Positions 15,198 through 23,850 of a stretch of DNA of 64,000 nt are shown here, in pieces (position 1 is the stretch's first letter; the number at the start of each line of letters is the position of its first letter). The stretch spans positions 2,482,490 to 2,546,489 of the forward strand of contig NZ_LMOB01000001.1 in the NCBI RefSeq assembly GCF_001423185.1. The letters are read 5' to 3'. Position numbers and translations under genes: made by a program. The notes under the pieces were generated by a model. It was not told the DNA's origin and searched no databases. It saw only the letters and a program-made list of their open reading frames with translations. The DNA is from Plantibacter sp. Leaf314 (GTDB lineage: Bacteria; Actinomycetota; Actinomycetes; Actinomycetales; Microbacteriaceae).

Positions 15198-16181
15198 ATG
15201 ACCGACACCCGAGCAGACGTCCTGATCCGACCGGCCACCGAGCCTGAGCTGCGCCACCTGCCCGACTGGGCGATGAGTGGCCCGGTGACGACGGTGGCCT
15301 TCGAGCGCTTCGGCGGCGAGGTCGATGCCCGGAACTATCGGCCGGAATGGACCTGGGTCGCCGAGCGGGACGGGCGGATCGTCGGTCACGCGCTCTGGTG
15401 GGGACAGTCCGACGCGTCGAGACCTGCCACCCTCGACCTCCTCGCTGCCGACCCCGAGCTGTCGGCCCCTGAGGTGGTCGGAGCGGCCCTCATCCGCGCC
15501 GGCGTCGACGCGTTCGGCGCCGGCCCGGCACTGGAGTTCAACGTCGACGTCGCTCCGGGGTGGGCGGATGACCCCGGAGCGGTCGCCGCCGTCCGCTGGC
15601 GGGAGGCCGCGGCTCACGGGGGAGGGCTTTCTCGCACCACCGAACGCATCAGCTTCGCGAGGTCGAGCACCGATCCCAGACCCCCGCGCTCGACCCGCCT
15701 GCGCTTCGTCGAAGCCCCGGACGAGCGGTTCCACGAGCTGTTCGCCCAGGTCGCGACCGGGACGCTCGACGCGCACACCCTCGACATGGTCGCCAGCGAA
15801 GGCGTGCAGGCGCTCGCCGACGACGACCTCGCGTTCTACCGCTCCCTGCCCGGGAAGCGCGAGGCGTGGCGGGTCGCCGAACTCCTCGACGGCACGACCG
15901 TCGGGTTCATCATCCCGACCAGGACCGCCTACGACGCGAGCATCAGCTATCTCGGCGTGCTGCCCGACCATCGTGGACACGGGTACGTCCACGACCTCCT
16001 GGCGGAGATGGTCCACGTGCACCACGACGACGGGCAGGACCGGATCGTCGGCACGACCGACGCCGCGAACGTGCCGATGCGGAACGCGTTCGAACGAGCA
16101 GCCTTCTCGGTCACCCGGGTGCGGATCGTGCACGCCCAAGCGGGCGACGGTGCAGAAGGCGACGCGGCCGGACTCGCCTAG
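15198..16181 (+). CDS. GNAT-family N-acetyltransferase
   Basis: This 327-residue protein has a full GNAT domain in the second half: ISYLGVLPDHRGHGYVHDLL (acetyl-CoA pyrophosphate loop, residues ~250-275) and GTTDAANVPMRNAFERAAFS. The first half (~1-150) resembles a degenerate second GNAT fold, as in two-domain acetyltransferases such as MshD. Substrate unknown. Start ATG 15198 is preceded by GGGAGG. A GTG at 15189 would add three residues. Stand-alone gene. Confidence 0.82.
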   Translation: MTDTRADVLIRPATEPELRHLPDWAMSGPVTTVAFERFGGEVDARNYRPEWTWVAERDGRIVGHALWWGQSDASRPATLDLLAADPELSAPEVVGAALIRAGVDAFGAGPALEFNVDVAPGWADDPGAVAAVRWREAAAHGGGLSRTTERISFARSSTDPRPPRSTRLRFVEAPDERFHELFAQVATGTLDAHTLDMVASEGVQALADDDLAFYRSLPGKREAWRVAELLDGTTVGFIIPTRTAYDASISYLGVLPDHRGHGYVHDLLAEMVHVHHDDGQDRIVGTTDAANVPMRNAFERAAFSVTRVRIVHAQAGDGAEGDAAGLA

Positions 16182-16307
16182 AGCATGCCCGGTCAGCGGC
16201 GATGGACTCGACCATCGCGGCGTCGCCATCGGACGGTCGCGCATCGCGCCGACCGCAGCCCGGAGATCGTCCTTGTGGCTGATTCGTGCCGGGCGTAGCT
16301 TGACCGC

Positions 16308-16712
16308 ATGAGCCTCTTCATCACCTGCCCGGTCGAGAGCGTCGAACGCGCGACCGCCTTCTACGACGCCCTCGGCTGGACGCGCAACGCGGCGATGTCC
16401 TCCGAGCAGGTGTCCTGCTTCGAGATCGCTCCCGAGCAGTTCGTCATGCTCGGCAGCCGCGAGATGTACGCCGGGGTCGGTGGCACCGAGGACCTCATCG
16501 GCGGACCGGACACGCCGTCGAAGGTCACGGTCTCGTTCGACCTCGGCAGCCGGGAAGCGGTCGACGAACTCGTCGAGCGTGCTGGCGCCGCGGGCGGACG
16601 GGTCGGCGACACCGACGACTACCTGTTCATGTACCAGCGCCAGTTCGACGACCCGGACGGCTACCACTACTCACCGTTCTGGATGAAGCCGGACACCGAG
16701 CCGACCGCCTGA
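16308..16712 (+). CDS. VOC-family protein, lactoylglutathione-lyase-like
   Basis: A 134-residue single VOC unit pair: FITCPVESVERATAFYDALGW at the start and KVTVSFDLGSREAVDELVERA in the middle, ending FDDPDGYHYSPFWM. The last motif (DPDGxxxxxFWM) is typical of the small glyoxalase/bleomycin-resistance-like group. Enzyme activity not assignable. TAGCTT ends six bases before the ATG, so the mRNA is probably leaderless. Its 3' end overlaps the convergent gene at 16667 by 46 bp. Confidence 0.8.
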   Translation: MSLFITCPVESVERATAFYDALGWTRNAAMSSEQVSCFEIAPEQFVMLGSREMYAGVGGTEDLIGGPDTPSKVTVSFDLGSREAVDELVERAGAAGGRVGDTDDYLFMYQRQFDDPDGYHYSPFWMKPDTEPTA

Positions 16713-17191
16713 GCGACCCCACCTCGACACGGTACGGCGAGCAGGTCTCCAGCCACGAGGTCTCGCGGGAGCTGCACGAACGGCTCGTCGCCCGCCGGAT
16801 CGAACGCGGACTCGTTGTCGAGGCGGAAGGCGACGGAGTGCGTCGTGGACGCCCGGCCGATCAAGCGGAGTTCCGACCAGCACGCGTCGGTTTCCGACAG
16901 GCGGGCGTCGAGGGTGAGGTGATGGCCGTCCTCGCCGACGGCTACCGCGACGACGCGGGTGACGATCACGGAGGTCTGCTCGGTGGAGGACGGACACCCG
17001 CCGGTGCCCGGGATCACCGCTGCCGCGGTGTGGACGCACGGCGTTCCCCGCCGCGCGACCAGGAGCAGCATCGGGACGTCGGCGACGATCACGTCCGTGG
17101 TGCTGAGGCTGGTGTGTGCCGGCCAACGGTCGGGGACGAACGGGTCCGGGATGCTGCGGCGGAGCGAGGGCAGGATGGTCGTGAGGGTCAT
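16667..17191 (-). CDS. Hypothetical protein, actinobacterial type
   Basis: This 174-residue protein has no recognised domain. Sequence is soluble-looking with beta-rich segments (VIVADVPMLLLVARRGTPCVH, TSVIVTRVVAVAVGEDGHHLT) and three Cys. ATG at 17189-17191 is preceded on its strand by TAGACC seven bases upstream. Codon use and third-position G+C look genuine. Its 3' end overlaps the VOC gene by 46 bp tail to tail. A frame shadow is possible but less likely. Confidence 0.55.
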   Translation of the reverse strand: MTLTTILPSLRRSIPDPFVPDRWPAHTSLSTTDVIVADVPMLLLVARRGTPCVHTAAAVIPGTGGCPSSTEQTSVIVTRVVAVAVGEDGHHLTLDARLSETDACWSELRLIGRASTTHSVAFRLDNESAFDPAGDEPFVQLPRDLVAGDLLAVPCRGGVAQAVGSVSGFIQNGE

Positions 17192-17314
17192 GACGACCGG
17201 TCTACGCCTCACCGACCCGTCGGATGCCGGTCCTCACGGGATCCATACGTCGATGAGCGGAACCCCGACGTTCTCCTCACGCTCTGAACTCAGGACTCGA
17301 GCGTGGCCAGCGAA

Positions 17315-17530
17315 CTATGAGGGTTCGCCGTCCTCGTGCACCGGTCGCTGCGCCGCTCGACGCCGGCGGTCGTCGCGCCACCTGAGGAGGGTCATCGCCA
17401 GGTTGAGGGCGAGGAGCGAGAGGGCGGCGAGCTTCAACGGGAGCGGCATGGACGGGTTCAAGCCAAGGATCAGCGCGAGAACACCGAGGAACCCGAGCCG
17501 GACCCAGGGTGCCGCAGCCGCGTTCTTCAT
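17315..17530 (-). CDS. Small membrane protein (71 aa)
   Basis: Two short hydrophobic segments (LGFLGVLALILGL and LKLAALSLLALNLAMTLL) are followed by a basic tail (RWRDDRRRRAAQRPVHED). TAGAGT ends exactly six bases before the ATG at 17528-17530, matching the leaderless pattern and supporting this as a real gene. No family recognised. It probably sits in the cytoplasmic membrane with the tail inside. Confidence 0.6.
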   Translation of the reverse strand: MKNAAAAPWVRLGFLGVLALILGLNPSMPLPLKLAALSLLALNLAMTLLRWRDDRRRRAAQRPVHEDGEPS

Positions 17531-17655
17531 CCGGCCACTCTAGCCGCAGGCTTCCGGCGGCGAGTCGCGCTCGCAGTGTGCCCCGCACGCTGAGCTGCCC
17601 ATGACGTGAAGGAACCGCTGGCGACGACCGGCCGGGACGACCTAGGCTGACGTCC

Positions 17656-17868
17656 ATGCCACCGCCGCCCATGAGCAGGACCCGTTCCACCCTCCTGCTC
17701 GCTGCGGCGGCGCTGCTGACCGTCGCCGGGCTCGCGCAGCTCGTGTTGTGCCTCATCGACTGGTCCGGTGAGGCCGGCGACGTGTTCCAGCTGGTGCTCG
17801 CCGCGGTGCAGTTCGTGTGCGGGCTGATCGCGTTCATCCTCACCGCGCGTCGTCGTTCTCGGTCGTGA
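17656..17868 (+). CDS. Small membrane protein (70 aa)
   Basis: Two transmembrane segments (about residues 12-32 and 43-62) separated by a short acidic loop (DWSGEAGD) and ended by a basic tail (TARRRSRS). TAGGCT lies seven bases before the ATG. Function unknown. Confidence 0.6.
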   Translation: MPPPPMSRTRSTLLLAAAALLTVAGLAQLVLCLIDWSGEAGDVFQLVLAAVQFVCGLIAFILTARRRSRS

Positions 17869-17917
17869 TCGCGAGTGGTTTCGGCAACCCCTGCTGACCG
17901 CGAGTCGCGGGCCCCCG

Positions 17918-18679
17918 TCAGTCGATGGTGTGGCCGCCGTTGACGGTGATGCGCTGGCCCGTGATGAACCCGGTCCGGTCGGAGGCGAGGAACGCGACGG
18001 TGTCGGCGATGTCGTCGATCGTGCCCATGCGCCCCATCGGCACCTCGGCCAGGTACGCGGCGATGTCGTCCGCTGACGCATCAGCGTGACGCTCGACGGG
18101 GATCCACCCGGGGGCGACCAGGTTCACGGTGATGCCGTTCGGCCCGAGCTCGCGCGCCCACGACCTGGTCAACCCGAGCTGGGCACCCTTCGCCGCGACG
18201 TAGGCGGACATCTCGGGGAGCGCTCGCTCGAACATGTCCGAGCCGATCTGGATGATCCGGCCGAACCGCTGCTCCCGCATGTGCGGGGCGATGGCCCGCA
18301 CGAGCAGCGTCGGACTCTTCACGAAGAACGCCAACTGGGCGACGTGGTCGTCCCAGCCGAGCCGGTCGATCGGCACCGACGGTTGGGGGCCGGTGGCATT
18401 GGCGACGAGCACGGAGATGGGCGCGGCTGCCTCAGTGATGCGCTCGACGAGCGAGGCCACCGACTCCTCGTCCGTCACGTCCGCGCTGAACGCCTCGGCT
18501 GCACCACCGGCCTGCCGGATCGATTCGACGACGTCAGCCGCCTGTTCGGCACCTGATCGGTAGTTCACGGCGACGAAATACCCGTCAGCACCCAGCCGAC
18601 GGGCGATCCCCGCACCAAGCCCTCTCGACGCACCGGTCACCAGTGCGACTCGTTGACCCGCGAACCCGTGTGAGGTCAT
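17918..18679 (-). CDS. Short-chain dehydrogenase/reductase, FabG-like
   Basis: This 253-residue classical SDR has the NAD(P)-binding VALVTGASRGLGAGIARRL, the fold motif written VANATG (usual NNAG), and the catalytic Ser and YxxxK in IGSDMFERALPEMSAYVAAK. It ends VNGGHTID. Members reduce or oxidise keto/hydroxy groups. Closest in type are 3-oxoacyl-ACP reductases, but substrate cannot be assigned. Start ATG 18679 with GGAG eight bases upstream; the longer open frame upstream is unsupported. Confidence 0.85.
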   Translation of the reverse strand: MTSHGFAGQRVALVTGASRGLGAGIARRLGADGYFVAVNYRSGAEQAADVVESIRQAGGAAEAFSADVTDEESVASLVERITEAAAPISVLVANATGPQPSVPIDRLGWDDHVAQLAFFVKSPTLLVRAIAPHMREQRFGRIIQIGSDMFERALPEMSAYVAAKGAQLGLTRSWARELGPNGITVNLVAPGWIPVERHADASADDIAAYLAEVPMGRMGTIDDIADTVAFLASDRTGFITGQRITVNGGHTID

Positions 18680-18855
18680 CGCCGTGCTCCGTTCGATCGT
18701 CGGCTCGAACGCCGATGGATGGGACGCCATTCCGCGCTGCCGTCCAGAGTTGGCGTCGCGTCTGCCCTGACCTTCCCGAGGATAGTCGGCCGTTCGACCG
18801 GGTCGACGCCCGACGACATGACGCGGCCACCACCAACGGGCACTACCGTCGAGGG

Positions 18856-19464
18856 ATGCGCCCTGCTCCCCGCTCCACCGGCAGCCTCCGTGTCGCCCAG
18901 GTGGTCTCGGAGGTCTTCGGGCCCGCGCCGCTCCTGACGTTCGCACTGGTCCAGGCCGGTGTCGGCACCGCGCCGCACGGCGTCTGGACGGCCCTGCTCG
19001 CCTCGCTGCTGATCGCGGTCCTGCCCTACGCGGCGCTCATCCTCTTGGCGCGCTCCGGGCGGGTCAGCGGGCGGTTCGTCTCCGAGCGACGGCAGCGGGG
19101 ACCGATCCTCGCGTGCGTGCTCGTGTCCGTGCTGCTGGGCGTGTCACTGCTCGTCTGGCTCGGCGCAGACGCCGGGTTGCTGGCCGTCGGCATCGCCGCG
19201 ATCATCGGCTTGCTCGTCGTCACGGCGGTGAACCTGGTGTGGAAGTTGTCGATCCACGCGGCGATCGCGGCCTTCGTCGCCATCCTGCAGTTCGGGTCCC
19301 TGCCCGTGGGGCTCGCCGCGGCGCTGCTCCTCGTGCCGCTCGTCGTCGGCTGGGCTCGCGTCCGCGAGGGGGCGCACACGACGGCGCAGGTCGTCGCAGG
19401 GTTCGGTGCCGGTGGTGCGGTCTTCCTCGCGTATCTGCCGATCCTCGCCGCGCTCCAGGGGTAG
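18856..19464 (+). CDS. PAP2-like membrane protein, degenerate active site
   Basis: This 202-residue protein has about six hydrophobic segments. Near residues 130-136 it has KLSIHAAIAAF, where PAP2 phosphatases have a PSGHAA-type motif. Near 168-180 it has ARVREGAHTTAQVVAGF, where they have SRxxxxxHxxxDVxAG. Both His are kept, but the Ser/Gly of the first motif and the Asp of the second (Gln here) are changed. I infer the fold from these remnants; phosphatase activity is doubtful. TACCGT lies six bases before ATG 18856, fixing the start well inside a longer open frame. Confidence 0.65.
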   Translation: MRPAPRSTGSLRVAQVVSEVFGPAPLLTFALVQAGVGTAPHGVWTALLASLLIAVLPYAALILLARSGRVSGRFVSERRQRGPILACVLVSVLLGVSLLVWLGADAGLLAVGIAAIIGLLVVTAVNLVWKLSIHAAIAAFVAILQFGSLPVGLAAALLLVPLVVGWARVREGAHTTAQVVAGFGAGGAVFLAYLPILAALQG

Positions 19465-19629
19465 CGGGAGCTGTACCCCGGTTTCGTCTCGATCGACGAA
19501 AGACGTGGCCGGCCTCGACGTGACGTGGAACGGCACCGCCCAGGACACGGTCGGTGTGCACGTGCCGGGCTGGAGCCGACCGCTCCCGGTGTGAACCGAT
19601 CGGCGGTTGCTCGCGGGGCCCAGGCGCGC

Positions 19630-19890
19630 CTACTCGGCTCGGTCGGGCCGAGGGTGCGTCCGGCGACGTCGACGAGCGCGGACGAACTGCACGAGCGCGA
19701 TCGTCGAGGCCGCGACCAGGACCGCGATGATGATCCACGTGCGGAGGGCGGCGGGAGAGGACGCGACGTCGACGCCGAACGCCAGTAGTGCGACGGCGGA
19801 CACCAGGACGACCCGCACCGCCCAGTTCTTCAGGAGCCAGTCGCTGACGCGATCGACCCCGGCGGTCTCATCCCAGTCCCGGTACCCCAT
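19630..19890 (-). CDS. Small membrane protein (86 aa)
   Basis: Acidic N-terminus (MGYRDWDETAGVDRV), two transmembrane segments (~25-42 and 51-69) and an Arg-rich C-terminus (RARRRRRTHPRPD). TAGGCT lies exactly six bases before the ATG at 19888-19890 on its strand. The divergent lipoprotein gene starts 45 bp away. No family recognised. Confidence 0.65.
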   Translation of the reverse strand: MGYRDWDETAGVDRVSDWLLKNWAVRVVLVSAVALLAFGVDVASSPAALRTWIIIAVLVAASTIALVQFVRARRRRRTHPRPDRAE

Positions 19891-19935
19891 GCGCGCAGCC
19901 TACGCGGGCCAGACCTTCGTGGTAGGAAGGTCCCC

Positions 19936-20403
19936 ATGCGCCGCGCCGTCAGCACTCTCCTCGCCATCTGCATCGTCGGTGCCCTCGCGGGGTGTGGAGC
20001 GTTCCAACGAGGGCCCAGCTACGAGTCCGCCAAGGCGGCGGCGGTCTCCCTGCGTCAGGAGTTCGAAGCGACGTTGCCGGACGGAGCGTCGACGGTGAGC
20101 GAGGACGAGGTCGACGTCGCATGTAACGGCGGTGCCGTCGAGTTCAACGGCATCGTCACGGTGAGCGTCGCGGAGGATTTCGACCGGAACGCCTGGTTGG
20201 ACGAAGCTGCCGCGATGTATGCCGACCGAGCGGCGTGGAGGGTCGAGAAGAAGGTCGCAGCCGACAACTCCTCGGACGCCACCACCGCCGTCTCGTTCTT
20301 CTCCGAGAACGGCTACTACATGCGTCTTGGCGAGTTCGCGACAACGCCCGAGTGGGGGCCGGTCATCGTGCTGTCCGCATCCGGTCCGTGTGTGCGTCGC
20401 TGA
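19936..20403 (+). CDS. Lipoprotein, paralogue of the one at 2024
   Basis: This 155-residue protein has a signal peptide ending in lipobox A-L-A-G-C (Cys20). The mature domain shares, in order and spacing, the blocks seen in the gene at 2024-2503: PSYESAKAAAVSLRQEF, WLDEAAAMYADRAAWRVEKKV, SSDATTAVSFFSENGYYMRL and VIVLSASGPC. Two Cys in VACNGG and SGPC are conserved and could pair. The role is unknown. Position beside the small membrane protein at 19630 (divergent) gives no clear hint. Confidence 0.8.
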   Translation: MRRAVSTLLAICIVGALAGCGAFQRGPSYESAKAAAVSLRQEFEATLPDGASTVSEDEVDVACNGGAVEFNGIVTVSVAEDFDRNAWLDEAAAMYADRAAWRVEKKVAADNSSDATTAVSFFSENGYYMRLGEFATTPEWGPVIVLSASGPCVRR

Positions 20404-20470
20404 GTCGAGCGTCCGTCCACGCCCGTTGAGCGGCAAAGTGGGCGACTTCCGCTGATCGGGCGGTCGCCGC

Positions 20471-21526
20471 TCAGCGGAACGTCGCGAGCCAGTCCGTGAC
20501 CGCGGCCTGCAGCTGCGTGTCGTCGACGACGGTGTCCGGCTGGATCGGGACCCCGTACCGTTTGCCGGTGCGATCGGCGTCGACGGCGACGGTCAGGTTC
20601 ACCACCGCTCCGTCGTAGAGGCGGAGCGGCTGGTTGGCGGTGCTGAAGCCGTAACTCGGCTGCCCGAACACGTGCACGTCCGCTTGGCCGATGAACGCGA
20701 TCGCGACCGCTTCGGCGGAGCTGCCGGTCATCCCGTCGATCAGCACGGCGATGGGGCCGTCCACCTTCTGCTGCGGACTCGTCGCCGCGGCCTGCTGCGC
20801 ACCATCCGAGGAGACCGTGCCGCCGTCCACCGATACCACGGTGGATCGGTCGACGGCTTCGAACGTCTCGACCGTGCCGTCGTCCAACAGCGGTGCGACG
20901 GCCGCGAGCATCGGCCAGACGTTGCCGCCGTGGTTGTCGCGGAGGTCGACGACCCAGTCGGTCGTGCTGCGCGCCGCGTCTGCGATGGCGGTCGTCACCG
21001 TGTCGATGTACCGCTGGCCGAAGGAGTCCGGCCCCGTCCCGCCGCCGATCAGGGTCGGCAGGCGGATGGTCGTCACGCCGTCGGTGCTGGTCACGGTCGG
21101 GAGCTCGTTGTCCGCTTCGTTCCCGGAGGATGGCCCGAACTGCTCCGCGGCCGCAGCGGGATCGGCGAACGTCGTGTGGGGGCCGCCCAGTCCGGATGCC
21201 GCTGCGGCGAGCGGCCCATAGGTGTCGGTGTACACGTCGGCGTCGGCGACCTCGGAGAGCACTCGCGCCCGGACCTCCGCGTACCGCTTCGGCGTCGCCT
21301 CGATGCCCTGGCGCATGCCGTCGAGCGCGACCTCCGCGTAGGTCTGCGGCGACGGCGGGACGAGGTAGATCCCGAACGACCGCAGGAGCGGTGCGGCGAC
21401 GATCGCGCCACCCACGATCACCGCGAGGAGCGACGCCGCGACGACGCCGACGATGCGGCCCCGTCGTCGTCTCCGCCCGGTGATCGGCTGCTGCAGGGGA
21501 GGGTGGTGACGGGTGGTTCGGGGCAT
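20471..21526 (-). CDS. S41-family peptidase, membrane-anchored
   Basis: This 351-residue protein has an Arg-rich cytoplasmic start, one transmembrane segment (~27-48) and an extracytoplasmic peptidase domain. WVVDLRDNHGGNVWPML (191-207) and AVLIDGMTGSSAEAVAIAF (260-278) are the core motifs of tail-specific/tricorn-type S41 serine proteases, with Ser269 the likely nucleophile. A PDZ domain is not apparent. TAGCGT six bases upstream of the ATG at 21524-21526 supports this start. Substrates are probably exported or membrane proteins, by family. Confidence 0.85.
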   Translation of the reverse strand: MPRTTRHHPPLQQPITGRRRRRGRIVGVVAASLLAVIVGGAIVAAPLLRSFGIYLVPPSPQTYAEVALDGMRQGIEATPKRYAEVRARVLSEVADADVYTDTYGPLAAAASGLGGPHTTFADPAAAAEQFGPSSGNEADNELPTVTSTDGVTTIRLPTLIGGGTGPDSFGQRYIDTVTTAIADAARSTTDWVVDLRDNHGGNVWPMLAAVAPLLDDGTVETFEAVDRSTVVSVDGGTVSSDGAQQAAATSPQQKVDGPIAVLIDGMTGSSAEAVAIAFIGQADVHVFGQPSYGFSTANQPLRLYDGAVVNLTVAVDADRTGKRYGVPIQPDTVVDDTQLQAAVTDWLATFR

Positions 21527-21630
21527 GCTTCCACGCTACGAACCGCTGCCGCCCGAGGCGTCCGTCCGCAGGACGATCCCGCCTCGTGGACGTCATCCGC
21601 GGGCGGGATCGTGGTGCGGCGGTTCGGCGG

Positions 21631-21858
21631 TCAACGCCAGTAGCCGTTCGCTGCGGCGACGGTCTGGAAGTTGATCGCGATCACCTGGGAGGCGCCCATC
21701 AGGCTGTCGGCGTTCTCCGCATAGGCGACCCGCAGACGTGCGCGGACGTCCGCGTCAGGCTGGGTCATCTTGACGCCGGTTCTCGACAGCTTGATGGCGA
21801 GCGCATAGCCATCCTCCGGTGTGGCGGCCAGCAGGGTGGGGAGCCAGGATTCGGTCAT
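21631..21858 (-). CDS. Small hypothetical protein (75 aa)
   Basis: Short, probably helical, soluble protein (MTESWLPTLLAATPEDGYALAIKLSRTG) with no recognised domain. It starts 15 bp after the stop of the AhpD-like gene and reads in the same direction, so the two probably share a transcript. It might act with that peroxidase-like protein. This is positional inference. Confidence 0.55.
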   Translation of the reverse strand: MTESWLPTLLAATPEDGYALAIKLSRTGVKMTQPDADVRARLRVAYAENADSLMGASQVIAINFQTVAAANGYWR

Positions 21859-21872
21859 CGGGACCACCCCGC

Positions 21873-22421
21873 TCAGGCTGCAGGGCGAAGCGCCACGGTC
21901 GGGAAGTCGACCGGCACCTCGAGCGCGACGTTGAGGTAGTTCGTGAACAGGTTCAGGGCGACCTGGCCCACGATCTCGACGATCTGCTCGTCGGTGACGC
22001 CGTGCGAGCGCAGCGCTTCGACGTCGGAGGACGGGACCTGACCCCGGAGCTCGACGAGCCGCAGCGCGAAGGCGAGGATGGCGGCGGTCTTCGGGTCGTG
22101 GGACTGCCCGGTCTGCGCAGCCGCCATGGCGTCACGGCTGACACCGGCCTTCCGGCCGAGCGCGGAGTGCGCGGCGAGGCAGTACTCGCAGGAGTTGCGG
22201 TTGGCGACGGCGACGGCGATCTGCTCGCCGAGGGCTGCGCCGAGCGAGCTGCTCGCGCCGAACGCGCCGAAGGCCGACCACATGCTCGTCAGGGCAGCGG
22301 GCGAGTTCGCGACGGTCTTGAACATTGCCGGAACGGTGCCGAAGGCGGCGCGGATCTGGTCGAGCTGCTCCTTGGTGGTTCCGGTCGCGGTCTCGGGATC
22401 GACGAGGGGGATGAGTGACAT
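21873..22421 (-). CDS. AhpD/carboxymuconolactone-decarboxylase-like protein
   Basis: This 182-residue all-helical protein carries the AhpD-type active site: Glu66, then NSCEYCLAAHSALG with Cys78, Cys81 and His85. In AhpD and relatives this site reduces peroxides or peroxiredoxin adducts. The presence of both Cys favours a redox role over lactone decarboxylation. ATG at 22419-22421. It is divergent from an AraC-type regulator with two direct-repeat sites in the shared promoter region, which suggests inducible control. Confidence 0.85.
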   Translation of the reverse strand: MSLIPLVDPETATGTTKEQLDQIRAAFGTVPAMFKTVANSPAALTSMWSAFGAFGASSSLGAALGEQIAVAVANRNSCEYCLAAHSALGRKAGVSRDAMAAAQTGQSHDPKTAAILAFALRLVELRGQVPSSDVEALRSHGVTDEQIVEIVGQVALNLFTNYLNVALEVPVDFPTVALRPAA

Positions 22422-22497
22422 GGCTGGGTTCCTCTTCTGACTGGCCCGGTGTCTCCGGGGGTGATCCCATCCTGCGCGCCGACACCGGACGATTCGT

Positions 22498-22538
22498 TGC
22501 AATACGTCTGGACTTCGGTGCAGATCGTCTGAGATGCT
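22498..22538 (+). promoter_or_regulatory. AraC-type direct-repeat sites and -10 of the regulator
   Basis: TGCAATACGTCTG (22498-22510) and TGCAGATCGTCTG (22519-22531) match at 10 of 13 positions and begin 21 bp apart, two turns of the helix, in the same orientation. That is the usual geometry for an AraC-family monomer pair. GATGCT (22533-22538), six bases before the ATG at 22545, is a possible leaderless -10 element directly after the second site. Control of both divergent genes is inferred. Confidence 0.6.
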
Positions 22539-22544
22539 GGCGGT

Positions 22545-23435
22545 ATGTACCCCGTGGACCGCCTGTCGTCGATGCTCGAACAGTTCCGGATCCGGGCGAG
22601 CCTCTTCCACGCGGGCCCGCTGTGCGGCGTCACCACGTTCGCGGCGAGCCCCGGGCGCGGCTTCCTGCACGTGCTCCGCGACGGCGAGATGACCGTCACG
22701 CATCAGCACGCCGACGGCCGGATGGAGACCGTCGAGGTCGATCGCCCGAGCCTGCTGTTCTACCCGAGGCCGCTGGAACACGCCTTCCACAACGCGCCGA
22801 CCGAGGACTCCGAATTCGCCTGCGCCACCATCGACGTCGAGGGCGGTGCCACACATCCGCTCCTCCTCGCGTTGCCGCCGGTCGTCGTGATCCCGCTCGA
22901 CGCAGTGACAACGCTCCGGCCCGCCCTCGATCTCCTCTTCACCGAGGTCGACGCCGGTGCCTGCGGGCAGCGGGTCATCGTCGACCGGCTGTTCGAGGTG
23001 GTCCTCATGCAACTGTTCCGCTGGATGCTCGACCACACGGACGAGGTCGGGTTGCCGGCGGGCCTCCTCACCGGGCTGGCGGATCCCGCGCTGGCACGCA
23101 CGCTCGTCGCCATCCACGAGGCGCCGGGTGAGCCGTGGACGTTGACGTCGATGGCGGAGGAGGCACGGCTGTCGAGAAGCACGTTCGCGGCTCGGTTCGC
23201 CGCGCTGGTCGGGATGCCTCCCGCCGAGTACCTCACCAGCTGGCGCGTGACGCTCGCGCAGGGCATGCTCCGTGCCGGGGAGCCGGTCGGCCGCACCGCC
23301 TCGCGCCTCGGGTACGCCAGTGCGCCGGCGTTCTCGCGCGCCTTCTCGCAGCGCGTCGGGTCATCGCCGCGGGCCTGGTCGGCCTCCGCGCTGTCGGCTG
23401 ACGCGGTGGCCGTGCGGCCGTGCGGGCTGGCATGA
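22545..23435 (+). CDS. AraC-family regulator with cupin sensor
   Basis: This 296-residue protein has an N-terminal cupin domain of the AraC cupin_6 type (~5-170, GRGFLHVLRDGEMTVTH) and a C-terminal double HTH (~195-285: WTLTSMAEEARLSRSTFAAR and VGRTASRLGYASAPAFSRAF). It ends in a short Ala-rich tail. Members of this group often regulate a divergent oxidoreductase. Here the neighbour is the AhpD-like gene at 21873. The ligand is unknown. Confidence 0.9.
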   Translation: MYPVDRLSSMLEQFRIRASLFHAGPLCGVTTFAASPGRGFLHVLRDGEMTVTHQHADGRMETVEVDRPSLLFYPRPLEHAFHNAPTEDSEFACATIDVEGGATHPLLLALPPVVVIPLDAVTTLRPALDLLFTEVDAGACGQRVIVDRLFEVVLMQLFRWMLDHTDEVGLPAGLLTGLADPALARTLVAIHEAPGEPWTLTSMAEEARLSRSTFAARFAALVGMPPAEYLTSWRVTLAQGMLRAGEPVGRTASRLGYASAPAFSRAFSQRVGSSPRAWSASALSADAVAVRPCGLA

Positions 23436-23442
23436 TGCCACG

Positions 23443-23850
23443 ATGAGAAGCCACCACGTCAGTCGGGTCATCGCCGCGTCGCCGGAAGCCGTCTACGACT
23501 ACGCCTCGGACGTCGACAACCTCCCGCGCTGGGCCGCCGGGCTCGCGCAGGCCGCGGTGGTGCGCGAGGGCGACTCACTGTTCGTCGAATCGCCGATGGG
23601 CCGCGTGGAGGTCCGGTTCGTCGAGCGCAATCGGTTCGGTGTGCTCGATCACGACGTCACGCTGCCCACGGGCACGGTGGTCACGAACCCCGTCCGGGTC
23701 CTGTCGCACCCGGACGGTGCGGAGGTCGTCTTCACGGTCCGCCAGATCGAGCTCGACGATGACGAGTTCGCCCGCGACATCGAGCTCGTCGCGAAAGACC
23801 TCGAGCGACTCGACCAGCAGATCACCGGGACCGATCGTCCTCGTCCATGA
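23443..23850 (+). CDS. SRPBCC/START-like polyketide-cyclase-fold protein
   Basis: This 135-residue helix-grip protein contains VSRVIAASPEAVYDYASDVDNLPRWAAGLA at its start, typical of the polyketide cyclase/dehydrase family (Polyketide_cyc2), which binds a hydrophobic ligand. CATGAT lies six bases before ATG 23443, within the end of the AraC gene, so it may have its own leaderless promoter. Its stop overlaps the beta-lactamase start by four bases, which suggests coupled translation. Substrate unknown. Confidence 0.75.
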   Translation: MRSHHVSRVIAASPEAVYDYASDVDNLPRWAAGLAQAAVVREGDSLFVESPMGRVEVRFVERNRFGVLDHDVTLPTGTVVTNPVRVLSHPDGAEVVFTVRQIELDDDEFARDIELVAKDLERLDQQITGTDRPRP

